Part shown: positions 7,458 through 17,633 of the stretch, piece by piece
How the letters are laid out: each line of letters opens with the position of its first letter
Numbering within the stretch: the stretch's first letter is position 1
Assembly: GCF_017431965.1 (NCBI RefSeq)
Contig: NZ_JAFRKB010000048.1
Span: forward strand, 1-44,275
DNA from: Methanobrevibacter sp.
Lineage (GTDB): Archaea; Methanobacteriota; Methanobacteria; Methanobacteriales; Methanobacteriaceae
Direction: 5' to 3'
DNA: 44,275 bases
Made by a program: the position numbers and the translations under genes
Notes under the pieces: generated by a model
The model's input: only the letters and a program-made list of their open reading frames with translations
Database searches by the model: none
Told to the model about the DNA's origin: nothing

Positions 7458-9167
7458 TTGTCACAGCAAGAACCAGGACTCGACTGGAGAAATGATTTTA
7501 AGAACTTAACTCCATCCGAGTTCTTTAGAAAAAACAAACAGATGTTAGGATTTACTGGTAAAATCCGTTCTTTAACAATTGTTTTTCACGAATTGATTAC
7601 AAACAGTTTTGATGCAGCTGAAGAATCCGGAATCCTACCAGAAATAGACATCGAATTAAAACGTATTGATAAAGAGCATTACATACTCAGACATAAGGAT
7701 AATGGTCCGGGTATTCCAGAAGACTATGTAATGAGAGTTTACTGTAGTATGTTTGCAGGGTCAAAATTCAGAAACATTCAATCCAGAGGACAGCAAGGTT
7801 TAGGATGTAGTGGTTGTGTGCTTCTATCACAAATGACTACCGGTAAACCTGCTCGCGTAATTTCATGCTATAAGGAAGGCGATGAAATTAAAGGAGTAAA
7901 AATGAAATTCCAGATGGATGTTAAAAACAACAGAGGAATCCTCATGGAACGTGAAGATTATCCTGCTGAAAGTACTGGAGTTTGTATTGAATTGCAATTT
8001 AAAGAAGTTTCTTACTCTATGGCAGAACAAGGTGCATTTGAATACATCAGAAGAACCATGATTGGAAACCCTCATGCTAAAATTACATTCAGAGATCCAT
8101 CCGGACACAAATATATCTTTAAAAGAGCTGCAGACATTGTCCCGATACTTCCAAAAGAAGTATTGCCACACCCTAAAGGTGTAAGTGCAGACGATATTAT
8201 GACCATGGCGCAAAACACCGACAGCAGAAGATATAAAAGTATGTTAACTTCATCCCTTTCAAGAATGTCAGCCAAAAGAGTGGATGAAATTGCAGAAATT
8301 ACTGGAATTGACATGAATAAACGTCCGAAAGCCATGACATTTGCAGAAGCGGAAGCTATCGTTCATTGCTTTAAGAAAATGAAATTCATGGCACCTCCTA
8401 CCGATGGACTTATACCTATTGGATCTGAACAAATTGAAAAAGGTATGAAGCAAATTCTTAAACCGGAATTTGTAGCAACCATTACAAGAAAACCTGTAAC
8501 CTACAGTGGTGGTGTTTCATTCATTATTGAAGCCGGCCTTGCTTATGGTGGAGATGCCGGAAGAGTTGTAAATGAACAAAGGAAATCAGAGATTATGAGA
8601 TTTGCAAATAGAGTCCCATTAACATTCGATGCAGGAAGCTGTGCCATTACTGAAGCTTTAAAAAGTATCGATTGGAAACGTTACGGTCTTAGAGACTTAG
8701 ATAATACTCCATTAACATTATTTGTGAATATTATTTCAACACAAGTTCCATACCTCTCAACAGGTAAACAAAGTGTATCTCCAGAACCTGAAATCGTTCA
8801 TGAAATAAGACAGGCAACAATGAAACTAGCCCGTAAACTCCAAAAACATTTAAGGGCTAAAAAAGCTGCAAAAGAAAAAGAAAAACGTTCCAAAGTATTT
8901 GAAGAATATGTGCCAGTTATCATCGAAGAAGCTGCAAAACTTGGTGAAACTGGAGTTCCAGAATACCAGGAAGTATTGGCCAAAGTTACAAAAAGAGCCC
9001 TTGCTGAATTACTCGGTGAAAAGGTCGAGGATGAAGAGGAAGAAGAAGAACTTGATGCACTCATCATGGAAGAAGTTGATGAATTTGGACATACCGTCGA
9101 AAGGGTCGATTCAACATTAGACAGCTTCATGGATGATGAAGACAAAGATGAGGAACCAGAGGAATAG
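7458..9167 (+). CDS. top6B: DNA topoisomerase VI subunit B
   Basis: 569 residues. ATP-binding subunit of the type IIB topoisomerase that relaxes supercoils and decatenates DNA. GHKL (Bergerat) motifs are clear: [13 protein letters not shown] (44-56), DNGPGIP (81-87) and GQQGLGCSG (111-119), followed by the helix-two-turn-helix and transducer domains, including the [10 protein letters not shown] segment that carries the switch lysine. The last 45 or so residues are extremely acidic (a run of Glu then Asp/Glu-rich tail). The start is TTG at 7458, supported by GGAGGA placed 7 bases upstream and by a normal N-terminus. Top6A follows after 8 bases, so the two are co-expressed. Confidence 0.97.
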   Translation: MSQQEPGLDWRNDFKNLTPSEFFRKNKQMLGFTGKIRSLTIVFHELITNSFDAAEESGILPEIDIELKRIDKEHYILRHKDNGPGIPEDYVMRVYCSMFAGSKFRNIQSRGQQGLGCSGCVLLSQMTTGKPARVISCYKEGDEIKGVKMKFQMDVKNNRGILMEREDYPAESTGVCIELQFKEVSYSMAEQGAFEYIRRTMIGNPHAKITFRDPSGHKYIFKRAADIVPILPKEVLPHPKGVSADDIMTMAQNTDSRRYKSMLTSSLSRMSAKRVDEIAEITGIDMNKRPKAMTFAEAEAIVHCFKKMKFMAPPTDGLIPIGSEQIEKGMKQILKPEFVATITRKPVTYSGGVSFIIEAGLAYGGDAGRVVNEQRKSEIMRFANRVPLTFDAGSCAITEALKSIDWKRYGLRDLDNTPLTLFVNIISTQVPYLSTGKQSVSPEPEIVHEIRQATMKLARKLQKHLRAKKAAKEKEKRSKVFEEYVPVIIEEAAKLGETGVPEYQEVLAKVTKRALAELLGEKVEDEEEEEELDALIMEEVDEFGHTVERVDSTLDSFMDDEDKDEEPEE

Positions 9168-9175
9168 GTGATTAA

Positions 9176-10257
<1,082 letters not shown>

Positions 10258-10273
<16 letters not shown>

Positions 10274-10308
10274 GCTTGAAATTTTCCTCCTTCTTTTTTT
10301 ATTTTTTT
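10258..10308 (+). terminator. stop-codon hairpin terminator of top6A
   Basis: GGAAAAT plus CAAGC pair with GCTTG plus ATTTTCC, with a 2-nt bulge; the 4-nt loop ATAG carries the TAG stop (10271-10273). Stem 10258-10287, followed by a T-rich run to about 10308. Confidence 0.75.
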
Positions 10309-10345
10309 ATAAAAAACAAAATGTTTATATACTACTTTTATAATA

Positions 10346-10363
10346 TATACCCTTACAGGTATA
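10346..10363. promoter_or_regulatory. operator palindrome upstream of csoR
   Basis: TATACCC, 4-nt spacer TTAC, then AGGTATA: 6 of 7 arm positions are complementary. It overlaps the 3' end of a TATA-like stretch (TATAATATATA, 10339-10349) and ends 12 bases before the TTG start. It has the same arms and spacing as the site before the ATPase gene, which suggests autoregulation by the CsoR-type protein. Confidence 0.65.
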
Positions 10364-10375
10364 GGTTGTGTTATT

Positions 10376-10648
10376 TTGAAAGAATGTATGGATAGCGAAA
10401 ATTTACATAGAAGACTTAAAAAAATCATCGGCCAAATTAATGCTATTGATCGAATGATTGATGACGATATCCCATGCGAACAGATATTAATGCAAATAAA
10501 TGCATCCAAATCCGCATTACATAAGGTTGGACACATCATTGTTGAAGGACATCTCGAACACTGTGTTAAAACAGCAATTGAAGAAGGCGATGCAGATGAT
10601 GCCTTAAGCGATATTACATCAATTTTGGAATACTACTCTAGACTTTAA
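10376..10648 (+). CDS. csoR: CsoR-family (DUF156) metal-sensing repressor
   Basis: 90 residues, all-helical DUF156 repressor. The Cu(I) triad of CsoR is intact: Cys34, His59 and Cys63 (in IPCEQ and EGHLEHC), with spacings of 25 and 4 as in Mycobacterium tuberculosis CsoR (36, 61, 65). RcnR-type nickel sensors have His at the last position, so this looks like a copper/soft-metal or sulfur sensor. In the family, metal binding releases the operator. The start is given as TTG at 10376; ATG at 10388 is the alternative and would remove Cys4. It is followed by the efflux ATPase and HMA protein, and flanked by two near-identical palindromes, so it is the likely local regulator. Confidence 0.88.
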   Translation: MKECMDSENLHRRLKKIIGQINAIDRMIDDDIPCEQILMQINASKSALHKVGHIIVEGHLEHCVKTAIEEGDADDALSDITSILEYYSRL

Positions 10649-10667
10649 TTTTTTTTAAAATAACCAA

Positions 10668-10685
10668 TATACCCATAGGGGTATA
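10668..10685. promoter_or_regulatory. operator palindrome upstream of the P1B ATPase
   Basis: Perfect 7-bp arms TATACCC / GGGTATA with spacer ATAG, ending 23 bases before the ATPase ATG. Same half-sites and spacing as 10346-10363. The C/G-rich core with a flanking TA matches the general form of CsoR operators. Confidence 0.75.
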
Positions 10686-10708
10686 CCTATCCTGAGGGGC
10701 TGTTTAAA

Positions 10709-12586
10709 ATGAAGTTAAGATTTGACAAAAAACAAATAGTAGATCTTCTACTCATCATAGTATCCGCAATAAGTATTATTGCAAGTTTTATACTATCAAT
10801 AAACTATCTCTCATGGATAGCAGTAATATTTTGCGGTATACCAATATTTAAAGAATGTATCGAAGGACTAATTACTGAATTTGACATTAAAGCAGATTTG
10901 CTTGTATCCCTTGCAATCATAGCTTCAATAATAATTGGTGAAGTATTTGCAGCAGGTGAAATTGCAACAATTATGGCAATAGGTGGATTTTTAGAAGAAT
11001 ATACTGTATCTAAAACTCAAGGAAAAATTAAGGAACTTGCAAAACTTACACCCCAATTTGCAACAAGAGTAAGAAATGGAATAGAAGAAAAAATATCTGT
11101 CGAAAAAGTACAAGTCGGAGATATCTTAAAAGTACTCCCTGGTGAAAGTATTCCAACAGATGGAAAAATAATAAGTGGAGAAACATCTATTGATCAATCC
11201 ACATTAACCGGAGAGTCATTGCCTGTTGATAAGGAAATTGGTGACGAAGTATATAGTGGAACCGTAAATCTTTACGGGTCATTTGCAATGGAAACTACAA
11301 AAGTAAGTGAAAATAGTTCACTGCAAAAATTGATTAGATTGGTTGAGTCATCCTCACCAGAAAATGCAAAAATAGTCAGAACAGCCGATAAATGGGCAAC
11401 ATTGATAGTAGTAATTGCATTTATAGCTGCCTTATTGACTTATTTATTTACATTTGAAATAACAAGATCCGTGACAATATTGGTGGTATTCTGCCCATGC
11501 GCTTTAGTATTAGCTACCCCAACTGCAATTATGGCTTCAATTGGAAATTTGACAAAATATGGAATTTTAGTAAAAGATGGAGCATCAATTGAAGAATTAG
11601 CAAAAATTGATGAAATAGTATTTGACAAAACAGGGACATTAACCTATGGAACACCAAAAGTGGTTAATGTCATTTCAAGTGATGAAAATGAAATGATGTA
11701 TTTACTTGCCTCACTTGAATCAAAATCTGAACACCCCTTAGCAAAAGCTATTGTAAACTATTACGATAGTAATGAGTTAGCTCAAGTAGATAATTTTAAA
11801 ATAGAAATCGGAAAGGGAATTAGCGGGACAATTGATGGCTCTAAGATAATTGCTGGAAATAAAAAATTTTTAGAATCTGAAAATATTCCGCTAAAATATA
11901 ATCAGAAAATAGAAAAAGGTGAAATAGAACTTTTTGTTGCAAAGGAATCCGAGGTAATTGGTAAAATAGTGCTTGCCGATACTTTACGTGACGATGCAAA
12001 GCAAACAGTTAAAAACTTAAAATACTTAAGAGTCAGAATTGCATTGCTTACAGGGGATAACGAAGAAACTGGAAAATTCATAGCAAAACAAGCCAATATT
12101 ATAAAAGTACGATGCAATTGCTTGCCTGAAGATAAAACAGAATACATAAAACAAGAACAAATAAAGGGAAATAAAATGGCCATGATTGGAGATGGCATTA
12201 ATGATGCTCCCTCCCTAAAAAAGGCCAATGTTGGAATTGCAATGGGTACAATGGGAAGTGATATTTCTATTGAAGCAGCAAATATTGCTTTAATCAAAGA
12301 CAATATCAAAGATCTGCCCCATCTAATAGGAATATCCAGAAAAACAATAAAAACAATTAACATCAGCATTGGATTTGCATTAATTTTAAACATTATTGCA
12401 ATGGTTTTAGCGATTTTAGGAATGTTAAATCCGATTGAAGGAGCATTAATCCATAATATTGGATCAGTTATTGTTATACTCTATTCCTATACATTAGTAA
12501 ACTTTAAAATGTCTAAAAAAGATTACAAAAAATCTAAAAAATTAGGCATAGCTAAAAGTTTAAATAAAACAATGACCTATTTATAA
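10709..12586 (+). CDS. heavy-metal-translocating P1B-type ATPase
   Basis: 625 residues. Exports (or moves) a soft metal across the membrane using ATP. Order: membrane pairs, actuator with TGES (about residue 168), the CPC metal site in VVFCPCALVLATPTAIM (about 262), phosphorylation motif DKTGTLT (about 306), SEHPLAKAI of the nucleotide domain, GDGINDAPSL (about 494) and the final two helices. There is no N-terminal metal-binding domain; a separate HMA protein follows. The last helix reads HNIGSVIVILYS, not the MxxSS pattern of classical Cu(I) CopA, so metal specificity is open. A CsoR-type repressor lies upstream. Sequence style (FDIKADLLVSLA, GEVFAAGEIA) recalls gut Clostridia enzymes, so acquisition from bacteria is possible. 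ATG preceded by GAGGGG. Confidence 0.92.
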   Translation: MKLRFDKKQIVDLLLIIVSAISIIASFILSINYLSWIAVIFCGIPIFKECIEGLITEFDIKADLLVSLAIIASIIIGEVFAAGEIATIMAIGGFLEEYTVSKTQGKIKELAKLTPQFATRVRNGIEEKISVEKVQVGDILKVLPGESIPTDGKIISGETSIDQSTLTGESLPVDKEIGDEVYSGTVNLYGSFAMETTKVSENSSLQKLIRLVESSSPENAKIVRTADKWATLIVVIAFIAALLTYLFTFEITRSVTILVVFCPCALVLATPTAIMASIGNLTKYGILVKDGASIEELAKIDEIVFDKTGTLTYGTPKVVNVISSDENEMMYLLASLESKSEHPLAKAIVNYYDSNELAQVDNFKIEIGKGISGTIDGSKIIAGNKKFLESENIPLKYNQKIEKGEIELFVAKESEVIGKIVLADTLRDDAKQTVKNLKYLRVRIALLTGDNEETGKFIAKQANIIKVRCNCLPEDKTEYIKQEQIKGNKMAMIGDGINDAPSLKKANVGIAMGTMGSDISIEAANIALIKDNIKDLPHLIGISRKTIKTINISIGFALILNIIAMVLAILGMLNPIEGALIHNIGSVIVILYSYTLVNFKMSKKDYKKSKKLGIAKSLNKTMTYL

Positions 12587-12603
12587 CTATAAAGGTGATT
12601 ATT

Positions 12604-12807
12604 ATGGCTGAAAAAGAAATTAAAGTTGTGGGCATGCACTGTCCATCATGCGTAAACGCTGTAGAACTTTCCTTAAAAGATGTTGACGGAATTGACGATG
12701 CTAAAGCTGATTTAGACTCAGGAATTACAAAAATTACAATGTCCGAAGATGTAAGTGATGCAGACATTACCGAAGCTGTCGAAGAGGCAGGTTTTAAAGT
12801 AGAATGA
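12604..12807 (+). CDS. copZ: CopZ-like HMA-domain metallochaperone
   Basis: 67 residues: a single heavy-metal-associated domain with GMHCPSC (residues 10-16), the CxxC pair that binds a soft metal. It ends with EEAGFKVE, the usual last strand. It probably carries metal to the adjacent ATPase, which has no HMA domain of its own. The ATG at 12604 is chosen over an in-frame GTG at 12595 because AAGGTGAT lies just upstream and the protein then starts at the normal place. It starts 17 bases after the ATPase stop and is the last gene of the cassette. Confidence 0.9.
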   Translation: MAEKEIKVVGMHCPSCVNAVELSLKDVDGIDDAKADLDSGITKITMSEDVSDADITEAVEEAGFKVE

Positions 12808-12830
12808 TTCTACTTCTTTTTCTTTTTTTT
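12797..12830 (+). terminator. stop-codon hairpin terminator of the metal cassette
   Basis: AAGTAGAA and TTCTACTT form a perfect 8-bp stem (12797-12815) whose 3-nt loop is exactly the TGA stop codon. A long T-rich run follows (12817-12830). Confidence 0.75.
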
Positions 12831-12928
12831 CTTATTTTATCTATTTTAAATATCAAATTATATATAATTTAAAAAACAGATTTTAATCCATATAATATTA
12901 AATTATTATAACACAAAAAGGGATTAAA

Positions 12929-13945
12929 ATGAAAACTGTTGCAATTAATGGTTATGGAACCATCGGTAAAAGAGTGGCTGATGCAGTAGCTGCTCAAGAG
13001 GATATGAAAATAGTTGGTGTAAGTAAGACTAGGCCTAACTATGAAGCAAGAACTGCTGTCGAAGAAAAAGATTATCCATTATACATTGGAATTCCGGAAA
13101 GAGAACAATTATTTAAAGATGCCGGAATTGAAATAGCCGGTACCGTTGAAGACATGATTCGAGAAGCAGATGTTGTTGTTGATTGTACTCCTGGAAGTAT
13201 CGGACCACAAAATCTTGAAATGTATAAAAAAGCAGGTGTTAAAGCTATTTATCAAGGCGGAGAAGACCATGAATTAACCGGTCTTTCATTTAATGCTATT
13301 TCTAATTATGATGATTCATATGGTGCAGATTACACAAGGGTTGTATCATGTAACACCACCGGTTTGACCCGTACATTATTTACTATTGACAAAATCGCAG
13401 ATATCAAAAAGGTTAGGGCAGTAATGGTAAGAAGAGGATCAGACCCATCTGAAGTTAAAAAAGGTCCAATCAATGCAATTGTACCAAATCCTCCAAAAGT
13501 ACCTTCTCACCACGGACCAGATGTAAAAACAGTGATGAAAGGTATTGATGTAACTACAATGGCATTGCTCGTACCTACTACATTAATGCACCAACACAAC
13601 ATTATGGTTGAAATCAACAATGATGTGGAAACTGAAGAGATACTTGAAGCTTTAGAAAAACGTTCAAGAGTAATTGTAGTTTCTGCTGAAGAAGGATTAG
13701 GCTCTACTGCCGAGTTAATGGAATATGCTAAAGAACTTGGAAGAAGCAGAAACGATTTATATGAAATTCCAGTTTGGAAAGAATCCGTTAATGTCGTAGA
13801 CAATGAACTGTTCTATATGCAAGCAGTACATCAAGAATCTGATGTAATACCTGAAAATATTGATGCGATTCGTGCACTTTTAGAAATGGAAAGTGACAAC
13901 GAAAAATCAATTGCAAAAACAAACAAAGCAATGGGAATTTTATAA
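12929..13945 (+). CDS. gap: glyceraldehyde-3-phosphate dehydrogenase, archaeal type II
   Basis: 338 residues, normal for the archaeal phosphorylating GAPDH. It interconverts glyceraldehyde-3-phosphate and 1,3-bisphosphoglycerate, mostly for gluconeogenesis in a methanogen. Rossmann start [15 protein letters not shown] (6-20); active-site cysteine in SCNTTGLTR (about 140); [18 protein letters not shown] and the HHGPDVKTV segment are typical. ATG with AAAGGGATTAAA upstream. Together with ppsA in this window it points to autotrophic sugar synthesis. Confidence 0.96.
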   Translation: MKTVAINGYGTIGKRVADAVAAQEDMKIVGVSKTRPNYEARTAVEEKDYPLYIGIPEREQLFKDAGIEIAGTVEDMIREADVVVDCTPGSIGPQNLEMYKKAGVKAIYQGGEDHELTGLSFNAISNYDDSYGADYTRVVSCNTTGLTRTLFTIDKIADIKKVRAVMVRRGSDPSEVKKGPINAIVPNPPKVPSHHGPDVKTVMKGIDVTTMALLVPTTLMHQHNIMVEINNDVETEEILEALEKRSRVIVVSAEEGLGSTAELMEYAKELGRSRNDLYEIPVWKESVNVVDNELFYMQAVHQESDVIPENIDAIRALLEMESDNEKSIAKTNKAMGIL

Positions 13946-13957
13946 ATTCCTATTTTT
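13933..13957 (+). terminator. stop-codon hairpin terminator of gap
   Basis: GGAATTT and AAATTCC (7 bp, loop TAT) span the TAA stop (stem 13933-13949); six T follow after a short A. Confidence 0.55.
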
Positions 13958-13979
13958 TACTATTTTTTTAACGATTTAA

Positions 13980-14816
13980 ATGAAACATAAAGTACTTTTT
14001 GGACCTGCAGGAAGTCCTGTTAAATATAAAGGTCCAGCATATAAGGCGCCCAAATACATCACCGAAGAAGGTCTTGATTCCTATGAATATCAAACCCCCT
14101 ATGGAGTGAGGATTGGTGAGAAAGCTGCGACCACTTTAAAGGAAGAATCTCAAAAGCATGATGTTTTAGTTTCCATGCATGGACCATACTACATCAACTT
14201 ATGTGCAAAGGATGAGGAAAAATTAAATAAAAGTATGGGCCATCTAATATCCCTGGCTCGTGCAGGCGAATGGATGGGAGCTTACAGATTGGTATTCCAC
14301 CCAGGAGCATATATGAACAGAAAACCTGAAAAGGCTATGGAAATATCAAAAACAACAGTTAACAGATTATTTGAGGAACTTGAAGCTGAAGGGATTGAAG
14401 AATTTACCTTTGCTCCAGAAACAACAGGTAAAAGAACCCAACAAGGCAATATTCAGGAAATTGTTGAATTGTGTGCTACTTTTGATCATTTTGAACCAAC
14501 AATTGACTTCGCACACATACACGCAAGAGGAAGAGGTTATTTAACTAAAAAAGATGATTACAATTGTATTTTTTCAACAATTGAAGATAAATTAGATATT
14601 GACATATTGCATTGTCATTTTACAACAATCGAATATGCACCACATGGTGAAGTCAAACATCACACCCTAGCTGAAAGTGATGAATACGGTCCAAACATTG
14701 AAGATTTGCTTTCAAACTTAATAGACAATGGTTGGAATGCAAATATAATTTGTGAAACACCTCTTCGTGATGAGGATGCATTGAAAATGAAGGAAGTATA
14801 TGAAAATATGATTTAA
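13980..14816 (+). CDS. nfo: endonuclease IV-like TIM-barrel protein
   Basis: 278 residues, close in length to bacterial Nfo. The metal-site motifs of the AP-endonuclease/xylose-isomerase-like barrel are present in order: SMHGPYYINL, RLVFHPGAY, FAPETTGK, TIDFAHIHARG, DILHCHFT and NIICETP. These fit a trinuclear zinc site cutting DNA 5' of abasic positions. Some archaeal members are only Nfo-like, so the DNA-repair role is a family inference. ATG 34 bases after the gap stop. Its TAA overlaps the stop codon of the convergent zinc-ribbon gene. Confidence 0.85.
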   Translation: MKHKVLFGPAGSPVKYKGPAYKAPKYITEEGLDSYEYQTPYGVRIGEKAATTLKEESQKHDVLVSMHGPYYINLCAKDEEKLNKSMGHLISLARAGEWMGAYRLVFHPGAYMNRKPEKAMEISKTTVNRLFEELEAEGIEEFTFAPETTGKRTQQGNIQEIVELCATFDHFEPTIDFAHIHARGRGYLTKKDDYNCIFSTIEDKLDIDILHCHFTTIEYAPHGEVKHHTLAESDEYGPNIEDLLSNLIDNGWNANIICETPLRDEDALKMKEVYENMI

Positions 14817-15319
14817 TAATCTTTTACCGAATCTATTAAATCATCTAACTCTTTTGTTAAATCATTTACTTCTTTTTGACTTTTATCAGCAATGTGAATT
14901 ATCAGCTCATCAATAAAATCTTCAAATTTACTGATTATACTGTTTAATGTATCAATCTTCACATCCAATTCATTTTTAATTCTGTTTGAAGGTTTACTAG
15001 CTAAATCAATTATATTTAAAGCAACTTCAACATTATTGTAGAAGATATTGTTACTGTTATTTATTGTTGAGATAAAATTATTGTAGCTCATTTCTGAAGG
15101 TTCAAATTCTTTTTTAATTAACTCCAACGCTTTTGCCACTTTTATATCATACTCTTTGTTTAAATTTTCAATTCTGATTTTATATTTTAAAAAGAAATCT
15201 TTGTCATGAATTAATTCGAAACTATCGCTTTCACCTACTTTAACACCACAATTTGAACAGAATTTATCATTAATATCAAGTTTTGAACCGCAATTCATAC
15301 AATAATTAAAACCTTGCAT
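14813..15319 (-). CDS. zinc-ribbon protein with helical C-terminal region
   Basis: 168 residues. An N-terminal double-CxxC zinc ribbon (CMNCGSKL, then CSNCGVKV; about residues 7-27) is followed by about 140 residues predicted to be helical and coiled, with Lys/Glu/Asp-rich repeats. No membrane segment. ATG with an ideal GGAGGATTATT upstream. It starts 13 bases after the metallophosphoesterase stop, so the two form a unit. Zinc ribbons of this kind are common in Methanobrevibacter; partner unknown. Confidence 0.75.
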   Translation of the reverse strand: MQGFNYCMNCGSKLDINDKFCSNCGVKVGESDSFELIHDKDFFLKYKIRIENLNKEYDIKVAKALELIKKEFEPSEMSYNNFISTINNSNNIFYNNVEVALNIIDLASKPSNRIKNELDVKIDTLNSIISKFEDFIDELIIHIADKSQKEVNDLTKELDDLIDSVKDY

Positions 15320-15332
15320 AATAATCCTCCAT

Positions 15333-16403
15333 TTACTTTATTAATTTTAGAACTACCAATTCCGAATCAGTTCCCCACCTCATTGGAGTGTCCATGGATC
15401 CCACGCCTGTTGTGACATGAAGATATTTGCCGAACCTATTTTTAAAAAGACCTTTATTATATTCAAAAAGCCTATTTGCAAAATTTACTGCAGGGTAAAA
15501 TTGTCCCCCATGAGTATGGCCGGATAATTGAATATCAAAACCTAAAGATGAAAATTCCTCCCAATAATAAGGAACATGGTAATTGATAATATTTATCAGA
15601 TCAGGATTTAAAACTTCCTTAATCTCATCAAGAGTTGGCATTTCAATTTCATCAAAACTGAATGTCAATCCATAAATGTTTAAGTTTTTAAATTCAAACC
15701 TGCCATTGTCTAAAACAATAATTCCCGCATTCCTACAGGCTTTAACAACATTTTCAATTCCAGGATAGAAATCATGATTTCCCGGAGTGAATATAATTGG
15801 CATATTTACTTCTTTTAGAGCATCAAAATCATGTTCCTCAACTACAGATGAACCATCTGCCAAGTCCCCCGAAATAATTACTACATCACATGTTTTTTCC
15901 AATTCTTTTAATTTATCAGTAATCTGTCTGATAATCTGTTTATGCCTTACTGACCCAAAATGCACATCCGACAAATGAACAATATTAATCTCATGAGTTA
16001 AATTTTCTAACTTCAAAACACGTTCATTAATAACTAATTTATGAGCCTTATAATAGTTATAAACTCCCAATATTGGAACAATTGCAAGCAATATCAAAAT
16101 AATCGGTCTAGGAAGCACAACAAATATTCCAACCAAATAAATTGCAATAATATCAATCAAAAATATTACTGAAGCCCACATCCAAACACCATCAATTGTC
16201 TGCAGGAATCTTGTTATCTTTCTTGATTTTTTTGTTTCAAATAACATTGGAACAACATGCAATAAACCGATAATTATTGCCAGCACAACTAGAGACATAT
16301 CATTTAATCCCCCAACCAATAAAAACAGATATTTCAAAAGGAAAAATTGAAATATTGTGTAAAATGGAGCCATAAACAATACTCTTCTTGTTCTAAAACT
16401 CAT
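15333..16403 (-). CDS. membrane-anchored metallophosphoesterase (YkuE/YaeI-like)
   Basis: 356 residues from the ATG at 16403. Four N-terminal hydrophobic segments (roughly residues 5-130) are followed by a calcineurin-like phosphoesterase with all metal motifs: LSDVHFG, SGDLADG, TPGNHDFYPG, NYHVPY and SGHTHGGQF. Bacterial relatives are lipid A or phospholipid-head-group phosphatases; here the substrate is probably an envelope phosphate ester, which is inference. GGTGA lies 8 bases before the ATG; in-frame TTG/GTG codons up to 16418 are less likely. Upstream partner of the zinc-ribbon gene. Confidence 0.88.
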   Translation of the reverse strand: MSFRTRRVLFMAPFYTIFQFFLLKYLFLLVGGLNDMSLVVLAIIIGLLHVVPMLFETKKSRKITRFLQTIDGVWMWASVIFLIDIIAIYLVGIFVVLPRPIILILLAIVPILGVYNYYKAHKLVINERVLKLENLTHEINIVHLSDVHFGSVRHKQIIRQITDKLKELEKTCDVVIISGDLADGSSVVEEHDFDALKEVNMPIIFTPGNHDFYPGIENVVKACRNAGIIVLDNGRFEFKNLNIYGLTFSFDEIEMPTLDEIKEVLNPDLINIINYHVPYYWEEFSSLGFDIQLSGHTHGGQFYPAVNFANRLFEYNKGLFKNRFGKYLHVTTGVGSMDTPMRWGTDSELVVLKLIK

Positions 16404-16508
16404 AATTTTTTTCACCAAAATTTAATATATCCTAACAAGTATTTAAATAATTAAACATACAAATAAGAAAAATGTTAAAAATAAGCAAAAAATCTAGGAG
16501 GTGATTGA

Positions 16509-17633
16509 TTGAAAAGTGACAATAAAAAGCCTGAAATCAAATCCAACTCACAAAAATCAGCTAAAAAAGAAAATGAAAATAAGGACTATGCAGAATATGT
16601 TGTCCTTAAAGCTGTTGGCTATCCATTTGATTTTAATTTGATGGAAACTGATTTCGAGATAAACAATAAAGAATTATTTGAAGAATATGCTCGCGAACAG
16701 TGGCTGGGTTTAGAAGTAAATGAAAAATCCTACCTTTTCGATCAAAAAATCATACCTGATTATGGTTTTGAAATAGTAACTGCAAAACCGAATGGCTCAA
16801 TAATTTCTGAGAAAACTAAAATCAAACTTGTTGATGAAGAAATCAATAAATTAAAAGATGAAGTTAAAATAGACAATTCATTAAAACTTTCAGACATTGT
16901 TGGTCAGAATAATGCTAAAAATAAAGTTAAAGTTTTAATTAAATATTTGGAGAATCCGGAAAAATTCGGACCGTGGGCTCCAAAAAATATATTATTTTAC
17001 GGACTTCCGGGCACTGGTAAAACCATGCTTGTCAAAGCATTAGCCAATGAACTTGAAGTTCCACTTCATTTAATCAAAGCTACCTCATTAATTGGTGACC
17101 ATGTTGGAGATGGTGCATCTAAAATTCATGATTTATTTAAAAAAGCTAGTGAAAAATCACCATCAATAATATTCATTGATGAAATTGATGCAATAGCTCT
17201 CCACAGATCATTTCAATCATTAAGGGGAGATGTATCTGAAATTGTTAACTCACTTTTGACCGAAATGGATGGAATTAGTGAAAACAAATCAGTCATTACA
17301 ATTGGGGCAACTAATAATGCGACATCCCTTGATTATGCTGTGCGAAGCAGATTTGAAGAGGAAATTGAATTTAGTTTACCGAATGATGAAGAGAGAAAAG
17401 AAATTTTAGAAAAAAATCTCAAGACAATGCCATTAGAATATGATTTAGATATCAACAAAATCGTTAAGATAACAAAAGGAATGTCTGGAAGGGATTTGAA
17501 AGAAAAAATACTTAAAACTTCACTTCACAATGCAATAGCTAATGACCAAGAATGCATTACAATGAAAAATATTGAATATTCACTACAATCCTCTAAAATA
17601 AAAGATAGTGACATTAAAGGAATGTTTGAATAA
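16509..17633 (+). CDS. AAA-family ATPase (proteasomal/Cdc48-like single module)
   Basis: 374 residues with one AAA module: Walker A GLPGTGKT (165-172), Walker B IIFIDEID (220-227), sensor-1 TIGATNN and arginine-finger RSRFEEEIEF. The first 120 or so residues form a separate domain after a Lys/Asn-rich start. It has no coiled coil and C-terminal HbYX motif of PAN, so it is not the standard proteasome activator. Likely an unfoldase or remodelling ATPase; its substrate is unknown. TTG start at 16509, supported by GGAGGTGATTGA upstream. It ends directly against the hemA stop with no spacer. Confidence 0.85.
   Translation: MKSDNKKPEIKSNSQKSAKKENENKDYAEYVVLKAVGYPFDFNLMETDFEINNKELFEEYAREQWLGLEVNEKSYLFDQKIIPDYGFEIVTAKPNGSIISEKTKIKLVDEEINKLKDEVKIDNSLKLSDIVGQNNAKNKVKVLIKYLENPEKFGPWAPKNILFYGLPGTGKTMLVKALANELEVPLHLIKATSLIGDHVGDGASKIHDLFKKASEKSPSIIFIDEIDAIALHRSFQSLRGDVSEIVNSLLTEMDGISENKSVITIGATNNATSLDYAVRSRFEEEIEFSLPNDEERKEILEKNLKTMPLEYDLDINKIVKITKGMSGRDLKEKILKTSLHNAIANDQECITMKNIEYSLQSSKIKDSDIKGMFE

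Noticed and set aside
9021..9164. Acidic repeat-like 3' end of top6B considered as a frameshift or separate gene
   Set aside because: The frame is continuous, with a Glu/Asp-rich tail running to a stop right before top6A; the alternate-frame ORF has no start signal.
12573..12598. Hairpin between the ATPase stop and the copZ ribosome site
   Set aside because: Stem is short, A/T-only with a bulge, and lacks a T-run; possible translation control but too weak to report.
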